24,609 nucleotides of DNA from an uncultured Anaerostipes sp. (GTDB lineage Bacteria > Bacillota > Clostridia > Lachnospirales > Lachnospiraceae). Positions within the stretch are counted from its first letter, which is position 1. Each line of letters begins with the position of its first letter. The notes beneath the pieces were generated by a model, which saw nothing but the letters and a program-made list of their open reading frames with translations, had not been told where the DNA came from and made no database searches. The translations under genes and the position numbers were made by a program. The stretch is from NCBI GenBank assembly GCA_900756035.1, contig CAAEIR010000375.1:1-24609 (forward strand), read 5' to 3'. Positions 14,472 through 23,365 of this stretch are shown here, in pieces.

Positions 14472-16586
14472 TTAGACTTCGAAAATTAAATCGCCATAGC
14501 TTGGCATCGGCCAATCTTCTTTTGCCACCAGCATCTCCAGCTTATCTGCCGGCTCTCTGACAGCATTCATATCTGCAAAAATAATATCGTGATAGAAGCG
14601 TGCCTGCTCTTCGCTTTCCAGTGCCTGAGCCTTTGGTATATCAACCTCTAATTTGCCAAGAGCTGTAAACATTGCTTTCAAATTTTTTGTAATGTCATTC
14701 AGCAGTGATTCCTGTACAGAACTGTCTACTCCGATTGCCTTCAGTTCAGATACTCCATCTGCAAGTTTCTTCTGATATTTCATAACAGCAGGAACAATCT
14801 GCTTTTTCGCAATATCAAGTGTTGCCAGTGCTTCAATATTTAAAGTCTGAGAATACTGTTCGAACAGAATTTCCACACGGGATTCCAGCTCAGCTTTTGT
14901 ATATACACCGAATTTTTCAAACATCTTAACAGCTTTTTCTGTCACAAGTGTCGGAATTGCGTCTACCATAGATTTTAAGTTCGGAAGTCCTCTTCTTTCT
15001 GCCTCTTCTACCCATGCATCTGCATATCCATCACCATTAAAGACAACTCTCTGATGCTCTGTCAGTAATTCTTTCGTTAATTCATGAGCTGCCATTGCAA
15101 CATCCTCGGCATCTCCTTCTACTTTTTCTAATCTCTCACAAATATCAGAAAATACATCTGCTACAATCGTATTTAATACAACGTTCGGATCAGAAATAGA
15201 CTGTGTAGAACCTACCATTCGGAATTCGAATTTATTTCCGGTAAAAGCAAACGGTGATGTACGGTTACGGTCTGTTGCATCTTTCTCAAATTCCGGAAGA
15301 GAATGTACACCGGATACCAGCTTATCTCCATGTTTTGATTTGGTTGCCTCTCCTCTTGTCACCAGCTGTTTTACAACGTCTTCCAACTGATCTCCAAGGA
15401 AAATAGAGATAATTGCAGGAGGTGCCTCATTTGCTCCTAATCTATGATCATTTCCCGGTGTTGATGCAGACATTCTAAGCAGATCTGCGTGTTTGTCAAC
15501 TGCTGTAATAATTGCGGCCAAAATCAATAAGAACTGCTGATTTTCATGTGGTGTATTTCCCGGATCTAACAGGTTCTTTCCTTCATTTGTTACCATAGAC
15601 CAGTTATTATGCTTTCCTGATCCATTAATACCTGCAAAAGGTTTTTCATGAAGCAGACATTTTAATCCATGACGTCTTGCCACACGTCTCATTGTTTCCA
15701 TTAATAACTGGTTATGATCCGTTGCCACATTATTGGAATTATAAATCGGTGCCAGCTCATGCTGTGCCGGTGCTACTTCATTATGCTCTGTCTTTGCGCT
15801 AATTCCGAGTTTCCATGTTTCGATATTCAGGTCTTTCATAAACCCTTCGATTCTCGGTTTAATAATTCCAAAATAGTGATCATCCATCTCCTGACCTTTC
15901 GGCGGCATTGCCCCGAACAGTGTACGTCCGGTAAAAATCAGGTCTTTTCTTTGTTTATATTTTTCTTCATCTACAAGGAAATATTCCTGTTCCGGTCCTA
16001 CAGATGTTCCGACTCTTGTAACATTTTTATTACCAAGAATCTTTAACAGTCTTGTAGCCTGAATGTCTAACGCCTGCATAGAACGAAGAAGAGGTGTCTT
16101 TTTATCCAATGCCTCTCCTGTATAAGAACAAAAGGCTGTTGGAATACATAAAATACAAGAATCCGGTGTTTCCTTAATAAATGCCGGTGATGTACAATCC
16201 CATGCAGTATATCCTCTTGCCTCAAAGGTCGCTCTTAAACCTCCGGACGGGAAAGAAGATGCATCCGGTTCACCTTTAATCAATTCTTTTCCGGAAAACT
16301 CCATTAATACTTTTCCATCATCTGTCGGATTGATAAAAGCATCATGCTTTTCTGCTGTTACACCTGTCAGAGGCTGGAACCAGTGGGTGTAATGTGTCGC
16401 ACCTTTTTCAATCGCCCACTCTTTCATCTCATTTGCAACTACATCAGCAATTGCAGGATTTAATTCTGTTCCTTCTTCGATAGTTTTTTTCAGATCTTTG
16501 TAAACAGCTTTTGGAAGACGAGCTTTCATAACACTGTCATTGAATACATTAGATCCAAAGATTTCTGATACATTAATTTTTTCCAT
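14472..16586 (-). CDS. glnN: Type III glutamine synthetase (GSIII)
   Basis: The 704-residue length is diagnostic of GSIII, against about 450 for GSI. It makes glutamine from glutamate, ammonia and ATP in the cytosol. Recognisable segments include THWFQPLTGVTAEKHDAF, FSGKELIKGEPDASSFPSGG, VGPEQEYFLVD, HNEVAPAQHELAP, KPFAGINGSGKHNNWS and NRTSPFAFTGNKFEFRM, which hold the substrate and metal ligands. The ATG at 16586 is preceded by AAAGGAAG. An in-frame start at 16613 adds a basic stretch over the ribosome site and is less likely. The leader contains a terminator and ANTAR-like hairpins, suggesting nitrogen control by antitermination. Confidence 0.96.
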   Translation of the reverse strand: MEKINVSEIFGSNVFNDSVMKARLPKAVYKDLKKTIEEGTELNPAIADVVANEMKEWAIEKGATHYTHWFQPLTGVTAEKHDAFINPTDDGKVLMEFSGKELIKGEPDASSFPSGGLRATFEARGYTAWDCTSPAFIKETPDSCILCIPTAFCSYTGEALDKKTPLLRSMQALDIQATRLLKILGNKNVTRVGTSVGPEQEYFLVDEEKYKQRKDLIFTGRTLFGAMPPKGQEMDDHYFGIIKPRIEGFMKDLNIETWKLGISAKTEHNEVAPAQHELAPIYNSNNVATDHNQLLMETMRRVARRHGLKCLLHEKPFAGINGSGKHNNWSMVTNEGKNLLDPGNTPHENQQFLLILAAIITAVDKHADLLRMSASTPGNDHRLGANEAPPAIISIFLGDQLEDVVKQLVTRGEATKSKHGDKLVSGVHSLPEFEKDATDRNRTSPFAFTGNKFEFRMVGSTQSISDPNVVLNTIVADVFSDICERLEKVEGDAEDVAMAAHELTKELLTEHQRVVFNGDGYADAWVEEAERRGLPNLKSMVDAIPTLVTEKAVKMFEKFGVYTKAELESRVEILFEQYSQTLNIEALATLDIAKKQIVPAVMKYQKKLADGVSELKAIGVDSSVQESLLNDITKNLKAMFTALGKLEVDIPKAQALESEEQARFYHDIIFADMNAVREPADKLEMLVAKEDWPMPSYGDLIFEV

Positions 16587-16631
16587 TATAGATTCTTCCT
16601 TTCTTCTTGTCACAACTCAATCTCCGAGAAT

Positions 16632-16683
16632 CATTTTTTATTTCATAAACAATTTTCAAAAATTTCTTATGAAATAAAAAATG
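16632..16683. repeat. 17-bp perfect AT-rich inverted repeat in the glnN leader
   Basis: CATTTTTTATTTCATAA (16632-16648) and TTATGAAATAAAAAATG (16667-16683) are exact reverse complements with an 18-base loop. Read toward glnN, its first arm begins with the T tract of the preceding terminator. It could be an RNA hairpin between the terminator and the ribosome site, or a protein-binding site. Confidence 0.9.
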
Positions 16684-16719
16684 GGCGACAAACAATGATC
16701 TATTAATTGTTTGACGCCC
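16683..16719 (-). terminator. Leader terminator upstream of glnN
   Basis: Minus strand: GGGCG-T-CAAACAAT pairs with ATTGTTTG-T-CGCCC (one T-T mismatch, nine-base loop), followed by ATTTTTTATTTC. It lies about 97 bases before the glnN ATG, so it attenuates glnN. It also stands after the 16808-24079 operon and may end its transcript. Confidence 0.8.
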
Positions 16720-16741
16720 TTGTCAGTAACTTCATTGGTTA
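16712..16741 (-). promoter_or_regulatory. Candidate ANTAR antiterminator-binding hairpin pair
   Basis: Minus strand, one base apart. P1 (16727-16741) is TAAC-C-AATGAA-GTTA: a four-pair stem with one extra C and hexaloop AATGAA. P2 (16712-16725) is TGAC-AAGGGC-GTCA: a perfect four-pair stem with hexaloop AAGGGC. Both loops have A at position 1 and G at position 4, the signature of ANTAR protein targets. The P2 loop and 3' arm are also the 5' arm of the terminator, so the two folds exclude each other. A caveat is the nearby TATCCT (16743-16748) with TTGATT (16766-16771): if that is the promoter, P1 would be cut by the start site. Confidence 0.55.
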
Positions 16742-16807
16742 TAGGATACAATGATTTGTTTTCAAAATCAAGTATTTTTTTTGTACTTTCTTAAGGACTT
16801 TTTATTT

Positions 16808-18469
16808 TTAGTCTGCCACAAGGGAAATTCCATCTTCTCCCTGTTCATATTTTATTTTCAGTTTCATACCGGCCCTGTATTTGATTGCTCCTTCATTTTT
16901 CGCAAATTCCTGCTTATAAACCTGACCTTGTGTATCCGTAATATAAACATAGGTATTACCATCGATTGGTATGAATTTCACATCTGCAATGGTTATTTCT
17001 TTTTCTTTCTGATCCTCTATTTCGGCATCTGACTCTTCAATAATTCCTTCTTCCTTCATCAACCGTTTGTATTCCTTCAAAACTCCTTTTTGCGTTGTTG
17101 ACGTAGCCACGATGTTATATTTCTCTACATTCACCATTGCATACATTTTTACAAGTCCGCCTTTGTCTTTCAGGATCATCACATAGGTCGGCTCCCCGGA
17201 AACATTAATAAGAGACGGAAATGCAGAGGAATATCCAAGATGCTGCACCTGACCCTCAGCAGCTTTCATCGCAGATTGTTCATTTGCTCCGGAAACCTGA
17301 TAATATTTTGACTCAGACGTACGCATATTCATCATAACGAAAGCAATATTGGAATTATCACCATTAACGGAAGTAACCCCGGTAAATGCCCACACATCTC
17401 CGTCAATCACACGGTATCCATAATCATCCGTGGCAACCTTGCATCCTTTTTTCCCGAAAATACTGTTAAAATATCCTCCGGAAAGCAATCCTTTCCAGTT
17501 GTATTTTTTGATCAGAATATCTCCGTCATATACACGATCCACCCATTGTGGAATATCTCCAACCTTGTAATAACGACTATTTCCTGTCACCGGATCGCAG
17601 ATAACCGCACCTTTTACATCCTTTGCACCAAAAATTCCTGCTTTTGACTTCAGCACCGGACATATATAGTACGGATTTCCTTTATTATCCACTTCAAAAT
17701 AGTATCCCTCAAACATTGCCGTCGGATACTGAAACCTTAAATGACGCTTCAGGTTTCTTGAAAAATAAGCAGATGGAGAATATTGCATCGGCTTCTTAAG
17801 CTTAATATACTTTGCCTCATTGGTAATTGGATCTACCTGAACATATCCCGGAATTCCTTCTTTTCTATTATTCATATAGCGAATAAAGCTTGCGTAATAA
17901 AGCGGAGCCACCTTCATCGGTCTTCCATCATAGTCAATCTGACTGTAAGAGTCACTGACCTCATACTGGCTGACAACATCTGAAAGAGAACCTATTGCGC
18001 GGTCTCCGATAATTCTCGCTCCTTCGGTATCCATCAGAGCAATATCCGTAATCTGCTCCGTTTCCTTCATATCTTTTTTAAATACCTTTTCTTCTACTTT
18101 CAGTGTTCCTGCATATTTTCCTGCCGAAAAAATCTTAGATGACAGCAGCATACCAATAATCAATGCGCCGATTGCAACTACAAGAAGTACAACAGATCCC
18201 TTGAACAGATTTTTTCCCCTGCCTCCATCTCGAAAGCTTTTTACACCCAATACCAGTGTGATAATTACAAGCAAGGCAATCAGCACACTCCAAAATCCGG
18301 TTTCCTGATAATTTACAGCGGGCAAAGCAACATAATAATATATACCAATTAGAATGACTGCAAAAAATGCAATACCCACTGCTATCTTTCGTCCGCCTTT
18401 TTTCATGTCACTTTTAAAATTTCCGGATCGAGATTTAAAAAGATCTTGAAAGTCAAATTGAAACTGCAT
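16808..18469 (-). CDS. Membrane protein of unknown function (553 aa)
   Basis: I do not recognise the family. A basic N-terminal cytoplasmic part is followed by three membrane helices (about 30-48, 59-77 and 91-110). A large, probably extracytoplasmic region of about 440 residues follows, rich in beta strands and aromatic residues. It includes repeated short turns such as DPITNEAKYIKL, DPVTGNSRYYKV and RTSESKYYQV, each a 'T.. (N/S)..(K/R)YY' unit that may mark repeats. A late acidic segment (EESDAEIEDQKEKE) precedes a final small domain that looks like an OB- or SH3-type barrel. AAGGAGG lies seven bases before the ATG, and the gap to the upstream beta-propeller gene is only 12 bases, so it belongs to the cobalamin-riboswitch operon. 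It ends the operon. Confidence 0.85.
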   Translation of the reverse strand: MQFQFDFQDLFKSRSGNFKSDMKKGGRKIAVGIAFFAVILIGIYYYVALPAVNYQETGFWSVLIALLVIITLVLGVKSFRDGGRGKNLFKGSVVLLVVAIGALIIGMLLSSKIFSAGKYAGTLKVEEKVFKKDMKETEQITDIALMDTEGARIIGDRAIGSLSDVVSQYEVSDSYSQIDYDGRPMKVAPLYYASFIRYMNNRKEGIPGYVQVDPITNEAKYIKLKKPMQYSPSAYFSRNLKRHLRFQYPTAMFEGYYFEVDNKGNPYYICPVLKSKAGIFGAKDVKGAVICDPVTGNSRYYKVGDIPQWVDRVYDGDILIKKYNWKGLLSGGYFNSIFGKKGCKVATDDYGYRVIDGDVWAFTGVTSVNGDNSNIAFVMMNMRTSESKYYQVSGANEQSAMKAAEGQVQHLGYSSAFPSLINVSGEPTYVMILKDKGGLVKMYAMVNVEKYNIVATSTTQKGVLKEYKRLMKEEGIIEESDAEIEDQKEKEITIADVKFIPIDGNTYVYITDTQGQVYKQEFAKNEGAIKYRAGMKLKIKYEQGEDGISLVAD

Positions 18470-18481
18470 ATACGTTCCTCC

Positions 18482-20356
18482 TTAAATTCTTTTGGTCTTT
18501 AACATGGTATATACCTTTTTCCCTTTGATTATTTTATACCCTTTCAGGCAGAAAGTATATGTCTTTCCGACTTTTGCTTTTTTCTTAATATAAGAAATCT
18601 CTCCCCCCTTTGCAGAATCTTTTACTTTTCGATAGCTTCCTTTTCCTACTTTCATATATACAGCATATCCCTGATATCCTTTGACATTGCCAAACGTTGC
18701 CGTAACCGTCTTTGCTCCATTCTTGCCTTTTGCGCCGACTGATTTATAGTACTTACGAACGCTCTTCTTCCCTTTTTTCACATATTTAAATGGTCTTACT
18801 CGAAAACGATAATGATATCCTGACTTGACAGTCACCGTCTTTGCTGTAACTTTTCCAACTGTTTTTAATTTTTTGTATTTTCCTTTTCCCCCTTTGGCAT
18901 AAATAACATATCCCTTAGCTCCGGATTTTTTCTTCCAGGAAACCTTGACTTTTCTTTTTGAATCTTTATGATATGTAATCAGCTGTACCTTTTCCTGGGC
19001 TGTCTGATCTGGTTTTGTCTCTGGTTTCGTTTCCGGCTTCGGAGTTTCCGGAGTTGATGTCTTTTTCCCTACTGCAAAAATATAATTGGAATCATTTTTA
19101 TAATATAGGGTTCCATCTTCATCGGCAATAACGTCACTCATACAATAATTTTGTTTACTGTTTTCCGGAACAAACAGTTCTTTGACCACAGCACTGTTAG
19201 CGGTCTTTGAATCTGTAATATAGTAGATCGCACCCGGTTTATTATTCGCTGTAAAGTATACAACCGTTTGATTCTGATTGGCACTTGTTCCATATGCGGT
19301 AGTCACAAGCGGCTGACTTTGCACATCGCTTACGGCCTCTGCTTTATATTGTAATTCTAATGTATCGGCATCGATGACTGCCAGAAATCCTTTGCTTCCA
19401 TAGGATCCGTTTCTTCCGCCTACATACAGTCTTCCGTCACTGATCGTTGGTGTGCTGGCAGAATAACCACCGGAACATATCGGCTTAGAACGTTTCATTT
19501 CCTGCAGCTTTCCATCTGAAGATAAGCGATATTGATAAACTACTGTATTGTTAGAAATGAAATAAAAGGTATTGCTCTTTTCATCATATGTGATGCCTGC
19601 TCCGCTAAATCCTGAATCCAAAACCGCTTCATCAACCTTATTTCCGGTCTTTCGATCCAATACCAGAAGCTTCCCTGATAAATCTCCAACAACAAAATAA
19701 TTGCCAATAACAGTACCTTTCTCCCAATAAAAGCTTGTGTCTGCTTCTGTATAAGTCCATGCAAATTTCTTTTCTTCTTCCGTTTTATTTGAATCTTCAT
19801 CTTCTGTCTTGATTGCGTAGTAAGCGCCTGCCCCTTCTGCGTTCGCCTTATTTCCGCCATACACATATCCCTCATGATAGGTTAATTTTGAAGTAATTGC
19901 ATCGGAATTGGAAGTCGGCTCACTAATCCATACAGAGTCTAACGTATCCGCATCAAATGCCTGAATTCGTCCATTATCTAACGGAACAAAGATCTTACCG
20001 TCCCCATAACAAATATTAGCGACCCAATAGAGTGTATCCGCCAGTTTCCCTTTCCCTTCGTTGACACGTTTCCCATCTTTGGTCAGCTTCACTAAATATC
20101 CACTATTGGCATCTGCCGTATAGATGTAATCTCCTGCAATAATCGGCATAGATTCTGCATACCAGCCCTCTTTCGGACGATACGACCATAAAAGATCCGC
20201 ATTGCCTGCATTTTCAGGAGTTTTATAATTTACCACTGCCCCATAAGCCCCGGACTGTGTCCAATCCGCTGCCTTTACGTTTGTTACCGGCAGATTCAAA
20301 GATACTGCCATTGCAGCTGCTAACACAAGCGCTGTCAGTTTTTTCATCAATTTCAT
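18482..20356 (-). CDS. Secreted PQQ-like beta-propeller protein with basic C-terminal repeats
   Basis: 624 residues. The signal peptide (LTALVLAAAMAVSLNLPVTNVKA) ends in an AxA-type site near residue 30. Residues about 35-435 form a PQQ/PQQ-DH-like beta-propeller: repeated blades such as GDYIYTADANSGYLVKLTKDG, GKIFVPLDNGRIQAFDADTL, NYFVVGDLSGKLLVLDRKTG and GRLYVGGRNGSYGSKGFLAVIDADTLE. A Pro/Glu/Thr/Lys linker (TPETPKPETKPETKPDQ) precedes two FnIII-like repeats that are extremely Lys/Tyr rich (KVSWKKKSGAKGYVIYAKGGKGKYKKL and a related copy), suited to lying in the cell wall. AAGGAGAG precedes the ATG. It follows the ECF S component by 13 bases, suggesting a role in ligand capture for that transporter, which is inference. 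Confidence 0.88.
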   Translation of the reverse strand: MKLMKKLTALVLAAAMAVSLNLPVTNVKAADWTQSGAYGAVVNYKTPENAGNADLLWSYRPKEGWYAESMPIIAGDYIYTADANSGYLVKLTKDGKRVNEGKGKLADTLYWVANICYGDGKIFVPLDNGRIQAFDADTLDSVWISEPTSNSDAITSKLTYHEGYVYGGNKANAEGAGAYYAIKTEDEDSNKTEEEKKFAWTYTEADTSFYWEKGTVIGNYFVVGDLSGKLLVLDRKTGNKVDEAVLDSGFSGAGITYDEKSNTFYFISNNTVVYQYRLSSDGKLQEMKRSKPICSGGYSASTPTISDGRLYVGGRNGSYGSKGFLAVIDADTLELQYKAEAVSDVQSQPLVTTAYGTSANQNQTVVYFTANNKPGAIYYITDSKTANSAVVKELFVPENSKQNYCMSDVIADEDGTLYYKNDSNYIFAVGKKTSTPETPKPETKPETKPDQTAQEKVQLITYHKDSKRKVKVSWKKKSGAKGYVIYAKGGKGKYKKLKTVGKVTAKTVTVKSGYHYRFRVRPFKYVKKGKKSVRKYYKSVGAKGKNGAKTVTATFGNVKGYQGYAVYMKVGKGSYRKVKDSAKGGEISYIKKKAKVGKTYTFCLKGYKIIKGKKVYTMLKTKRI

Positions 20357-20369
20357 TTTTCTCTCCTTC

Positions 20370-20993
20370 TCATTGATCAGATTCTAAAGATTCTATCTTA
20401 TAAAATCCATATTTATATTTCACACGATTCAGTTTTTTCATAAGAATCGGTGTCAATATCCATAAAAAAATCACATTAGATATACAGTATTCTATGGTTA
20501 CCGGAACGGAAGTTGCCAGCACTGCTACATACCGAAACCATTGAAAACCTTCCCCCGCTGCAAGTACCGTCCACACATCCATCAGCATGGAAAAGAATAT
20601 TCCAGCTATCAGACCACAGACTGTAAGTCCTGTTTTATGACATTCAAGCCATCCCCGCCGATTAAAAACTCCGGCAGTCCATCCGATGGCTCCCCAGGCT
20701 ATCATTTGAAACGAAGTCCAGGGTCCCTGTCCAAAAGCAAAATTGGATAAAAAGGCACTTAAACTTCCGCACAGAAATCCAGACTCTTTTCCAAATGCCA
20801 TGCCACATAAAATAACCATGGCAGTCACCGGCTTAAATCCCGGAAGTGGAGCAAACATCGTTCTGGAAATCACCGTCAGCGTGGTCATCACAGCCAGGAC
20901 AACACTTTCTCTTGTCTGGGGACGTCTTTTCTCATATTTATAGTAATACGGCAGACAGGATATTCCCGCCAGCATAATGATCGCAATATTCAC
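20370..20993 (-). CDS. ECF transporter S component (predicted cobamide or precursor)
   Basis: 207 residues with about six hydrophobic segments, typical of substrate-binding S subunits of energy-coupling factor transporters. Family-like segments are SRTMFAPLPGFKPVTAMVILCGMAFGKESGFLCGSLSAFLSNFAFGQGPWT and GWTAGVFNRRG. S components bind the vitamin and dock on the EcfT/EcfA module. Control by a cobalamin riboswitch and neighbouring DUF4430 and EcfA/T genes point to a cobamide or a piece of it as substrate; the sequence does not prove this. The start is GTG at 20993, overlapping the stop of the ATPase gene (GTGA), with GAGG just upstream. Confidence 0.87.
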   Translation of the reverse strand: MNIAIIMLAGISCLPYYYKYEKRRPQTRESVVLAVMTTLTVISRTMFAPLPGFKPVTAMVILCGMAFGKESGFLCGSLSAFLSNFAFGQGPWTSFQMIAWGAIGWTAGVFNRRGWLECHKTGLTVCGLIAGIFFSMLMDVWTVLAAGEGFQWFRYVAVLATSVPVTIEYCISNVIFLWILTPILMKKLNRVKYKYGFYKIESLESDQ

Positions 20994-22537
20994 AGGCGCC
21001 TCACATTCTCCGGGAGAATTGCCGGCCAGGATGCATCTCTCGTAATTTTTGCCGTTGTTGTTGTATAAAAATAGTTTTCTGTCAGAAATTTTTCCGGAAC
21101 ATCAATTCCTTCCAGTTTTCCGTCAAACATCATCCCCATGCGATCCGCAAACTCGGCGGCAAATTCCAAATCATGGGATACACACAGAATCGTAAGTCCT
21201 CCCTTTTGCAGCTTCTTTAACAAAGTTCCAAATTTTCTCACGTGGTCCCGATCCATCCCCTTTGTCGGTTCATCCAATAAAAGCACCTGCGGTTTTGCAA
21301 GAAGTACCTTTGCCAACGCTGCCATCTGCTGCTCTCCACCGCTTAAATCATAGGGATGACAATCAAGCCGGCTTTCTAAACCACACATTTCAACCAACTG
21401 TCCGGGCAGCTTGTCTTCTCCCTTACTTGCATCTTCCAGATCAGCTCCCAGCCGATCATGAAAGAATACCACACATGGGTCTTGTGGCAGATATACGATT
21501 CGATCTTTACATTTGATTTTGCCATCATAAGCCATCTGCCCGGCAATGCATTTTAACATGGTAGATTTTCCGCTTCCGTTGGCACCTGCTGCCACAAACA
21601 ACTCCTGCTTCTTTAATTCCAGAGATAAATCATGTAATATCTGCCCCTCTCCATAAGATGCATATAAATGCCGTACGCGAAGACACATTTCCTTTCCCTG
21701 CTTTTTCTTTTCTTTCACTCGATAGGAAATGCTTTCCACCGCACGCTTCATTTTTCCCATTGAAAACGTTGGTTTTATATTCAGATTCTCTGCCAGCCGG
21801 ATAATCTGCGGAAATGCCTGTTTTATTGGATGGTTTCCTCTGTGCATCTGCCCGATAACTTCTTCTGTCGTTCCGTCCGCTATGATCCTTCCTTCTTCCA
21901 TAATGACGCATTGATCCGCCATTTCCATCACATCTTCTAAATTATGTGCTGCCAAAATAATTGTCATCTGAAATTCTTTTTGAAGTTTCCGAACCATATC
22001 CAGAAAATTCTTTCTCCCTGTCGGATCCAGCTGTGCCGTTGGTTCATCTAAAATCAGTACTCTGGGATGCATTGCCGTTAAAGCCGCCAGATTCACCATT
22101 TGCTTTTGCCCGCCGGACAACTCTTCGGTTTGGCGATGATACACAGATTGTAAATCAAAATAATTCACAATCTCTGCAACTGTCCGTTTCATCTGTTCAT
22201 ACGGCATCCCAAGATTTTCTAATCCAAAAGCAATTTCATGCCATACGGTGTCCATTACAATCTGATGGGACGGATTTTGAAACAAATATCCGACTTCCCT
22301 GACAGATTGCTCTCCGTTTAACGACTCTACAGATTTTCCCTGATACAAAACATCTCCGTTTTTCCTTCCTTTTGGCATAAGTTCTTTTTTCAAATGCCTA
22401 AGAAGTGTTGTCTTTCCACTTCCGCTGGCTCCGGCAATCAACACTAGCGAACCTTCCCGAATCGTCAGGGAAACATCGTTCAGGCTCGGACGTTGGGAAA
22501 GAGCATATTGGAATGATAAATGATTAATCTGATACAT
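20990..22537 (-). CDS. ECF transporter ATPase with two fused ABC domains
   Basis: 515 residues: two complete ATPase domains in one chain, in place of separate EcfA1/EcfA2. Domain 1 has Walker A GASGSGKTT (36-44), signature LSGGQKQ and Walker B LILDEPTAQLDP. Domain 2 has Walker A GANGSGKST, signature LSGGEQQ and Walker B LLLDEPTKGMD. Both H-loops are visible (AAHNLED and VSHDLEF). It energises uptake through the S component from the cytoplasmic face. GGAGG lies six bases before the ATG at 22537, which overlaps the end of ecfT by 14 bases, and its own stop overlaps the S-component start. Confidence 0.94.
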   Translation of the reverse strand: MYQINHLSFQYALSQRPSLNDVSLTIREGSLVLIAGASGSGKTTLLRHLKKELMPKGRKNGDVLYQGKSVESLNGEQSVREVGYLFQNPSHQIVMDTVWHEIAFGLENLGMPYEQMKRTVAEIVNYFDLQSVYHRQTEELSGGQKQMVNLAALTAMHPRVLILDEPTAQLDPTGRKNFLDMVRKLQKEFQMTIILAAHNLEDVMEMADQCVIMEEGRIIADGTTEEVIGQMHRGNHPIKQAFPQIIRLAENLNIKPTFSMGKMKRAVESISYRVKEKKKQGKEMCLRVRHLYASYGEGQILHDLSLELKKQELFVAAGANGSGKSTMLKCIAGQMAYDGKIKCKDRIVYLPQDPCVVFFHDRLGADLEDASKGEDKLPGQLVEMCGLESRLDCHPYDLSGGEQQMAALAKVLLAKPQVLLLDEPTKGMDRDHVRKFGTLLKKLQKGGLTILCVSHDLEFAAEFADRMGMMFDGKLEGIDVPEKFLTENYFYTTTTAKITRDASWPAILPENVRRL

Positions 22538-23363
22538 CCGCCGCCTCCTTCCAAAAAACCGGTAATAATAACTGAAGTGCCATCATTCCCACAAAGAAAA
22601 TATCTTTTAGCCGCATTGGTTTCCATAAGATCATCGGATAAAAGAAAAATCTGGAATAATATTTCGTCCATCCGTATAAATTAACAAGAAATACAATTAC
22701 TAATTCCACCAGACAGACCGCATCTCTTTTCCTAAAACAAAACAAATGGAAATGCGTTCTTTTCTTTTTAATGCCATATCCTCTTGCCGCCATAGAATCC
22801 ACCTGATCCATTGATGTTTCAAATGCCCAGGATGTCTCGATGGCAAAGGTTTTCAGCAGACGCACAAGCAAGGAGTCTTTCCTGATTGCTGACTGAGTCT
22901 CCATAATGAGTTTCCCTTGTTTTCGATATTTCGGAAGCAATCTCATCACCATAGAAATCGTCATTCCAAGCTTTGGGAAAGCACTTCCCGTCAAATATAC
23001 CCAATGTTCACTCTGAAAATATCGATTCATAATTGTGCATAATAACACCACATTCATCAAAAGGAATCCATAATGAACTCCATAGAGGAGCGACTCCAAC
23101 GTAATGCGCATTGTTCCTATGATGAATAATACCGTAACACCTCTTTGTACGAAAATCGGATTGGTAACCGCCACAAGAGCCGCAAGAAAAAGAAATGGCA
23201 AAATTTTATTTATGGATCTTTCGTGATAGAGATAAACTCCAAGAAGAACCTGCGTTTGAATTGCCGTTATCCATGGATGCCTGCTCCATATAACCACAAG
23301 AAAACCTGCAAGGAAATATGCCAAAAGGCCGGCCGGATGCATCCTTTTTAGAACCTTCTCCAT
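22524..23363 (-). CDS. ecfT: ECF transporter transmembrane component EcfT (CbiQ-like)
   Basis: 279 residues with several membrane helices in the N-terminal half (LLAYFLAGFLVVIW, ILPFLFLAALVAVTNPIF, GVTVLFIIGTMR, YGFLLMNVVLLCTIM). A cytoplasmic coupling region follows (MVMRLLPKYRKQGKLIMETQ...), with the ARG-type coupling motif in SMAARGYGIKKK, and further C-terminal helices. EcfT links the S component to the ATPase domains. It starts two bases after the DUF4430 stop, and GAGGAG within the end of that gene serves as ribosome site. Confidence 0.92.
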   Translation of the reverse strand: MEKVLKRMHPAGLLAYFLAGFLVVIWSRHPWITAIQTQVLLGVYLYHERSINKILPFLFLAALVAVTNPIFVQRGVTVLFIIGTMRITLESLLYGVHYGFLLMNVVLLCTIMNRYFQSEHWVYLTGSAFPKLGMTISMVMRLLPKYRKQGKLIMETQSAIRKDSLLVRLLKTFAIETSWAFETSMDQVDSMAARGYGIKKKRTHFHLFCFRKRDAVCLVELVIVFLVNLYGWTKYYSRFFFYPMILWKPMRLKDIFFVGMMALQLLLPVFWKEAADVSD

Positions 23364-23365
23364 CT

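Noticed and set aside
16766..16811. AAGTA..TACTT hairpin after the unknown membrane protein as operon terminator
   Set aside because: Only five weak pairs and no following T run. The GGGCG hairpin at 16683-16719 is far stronger.
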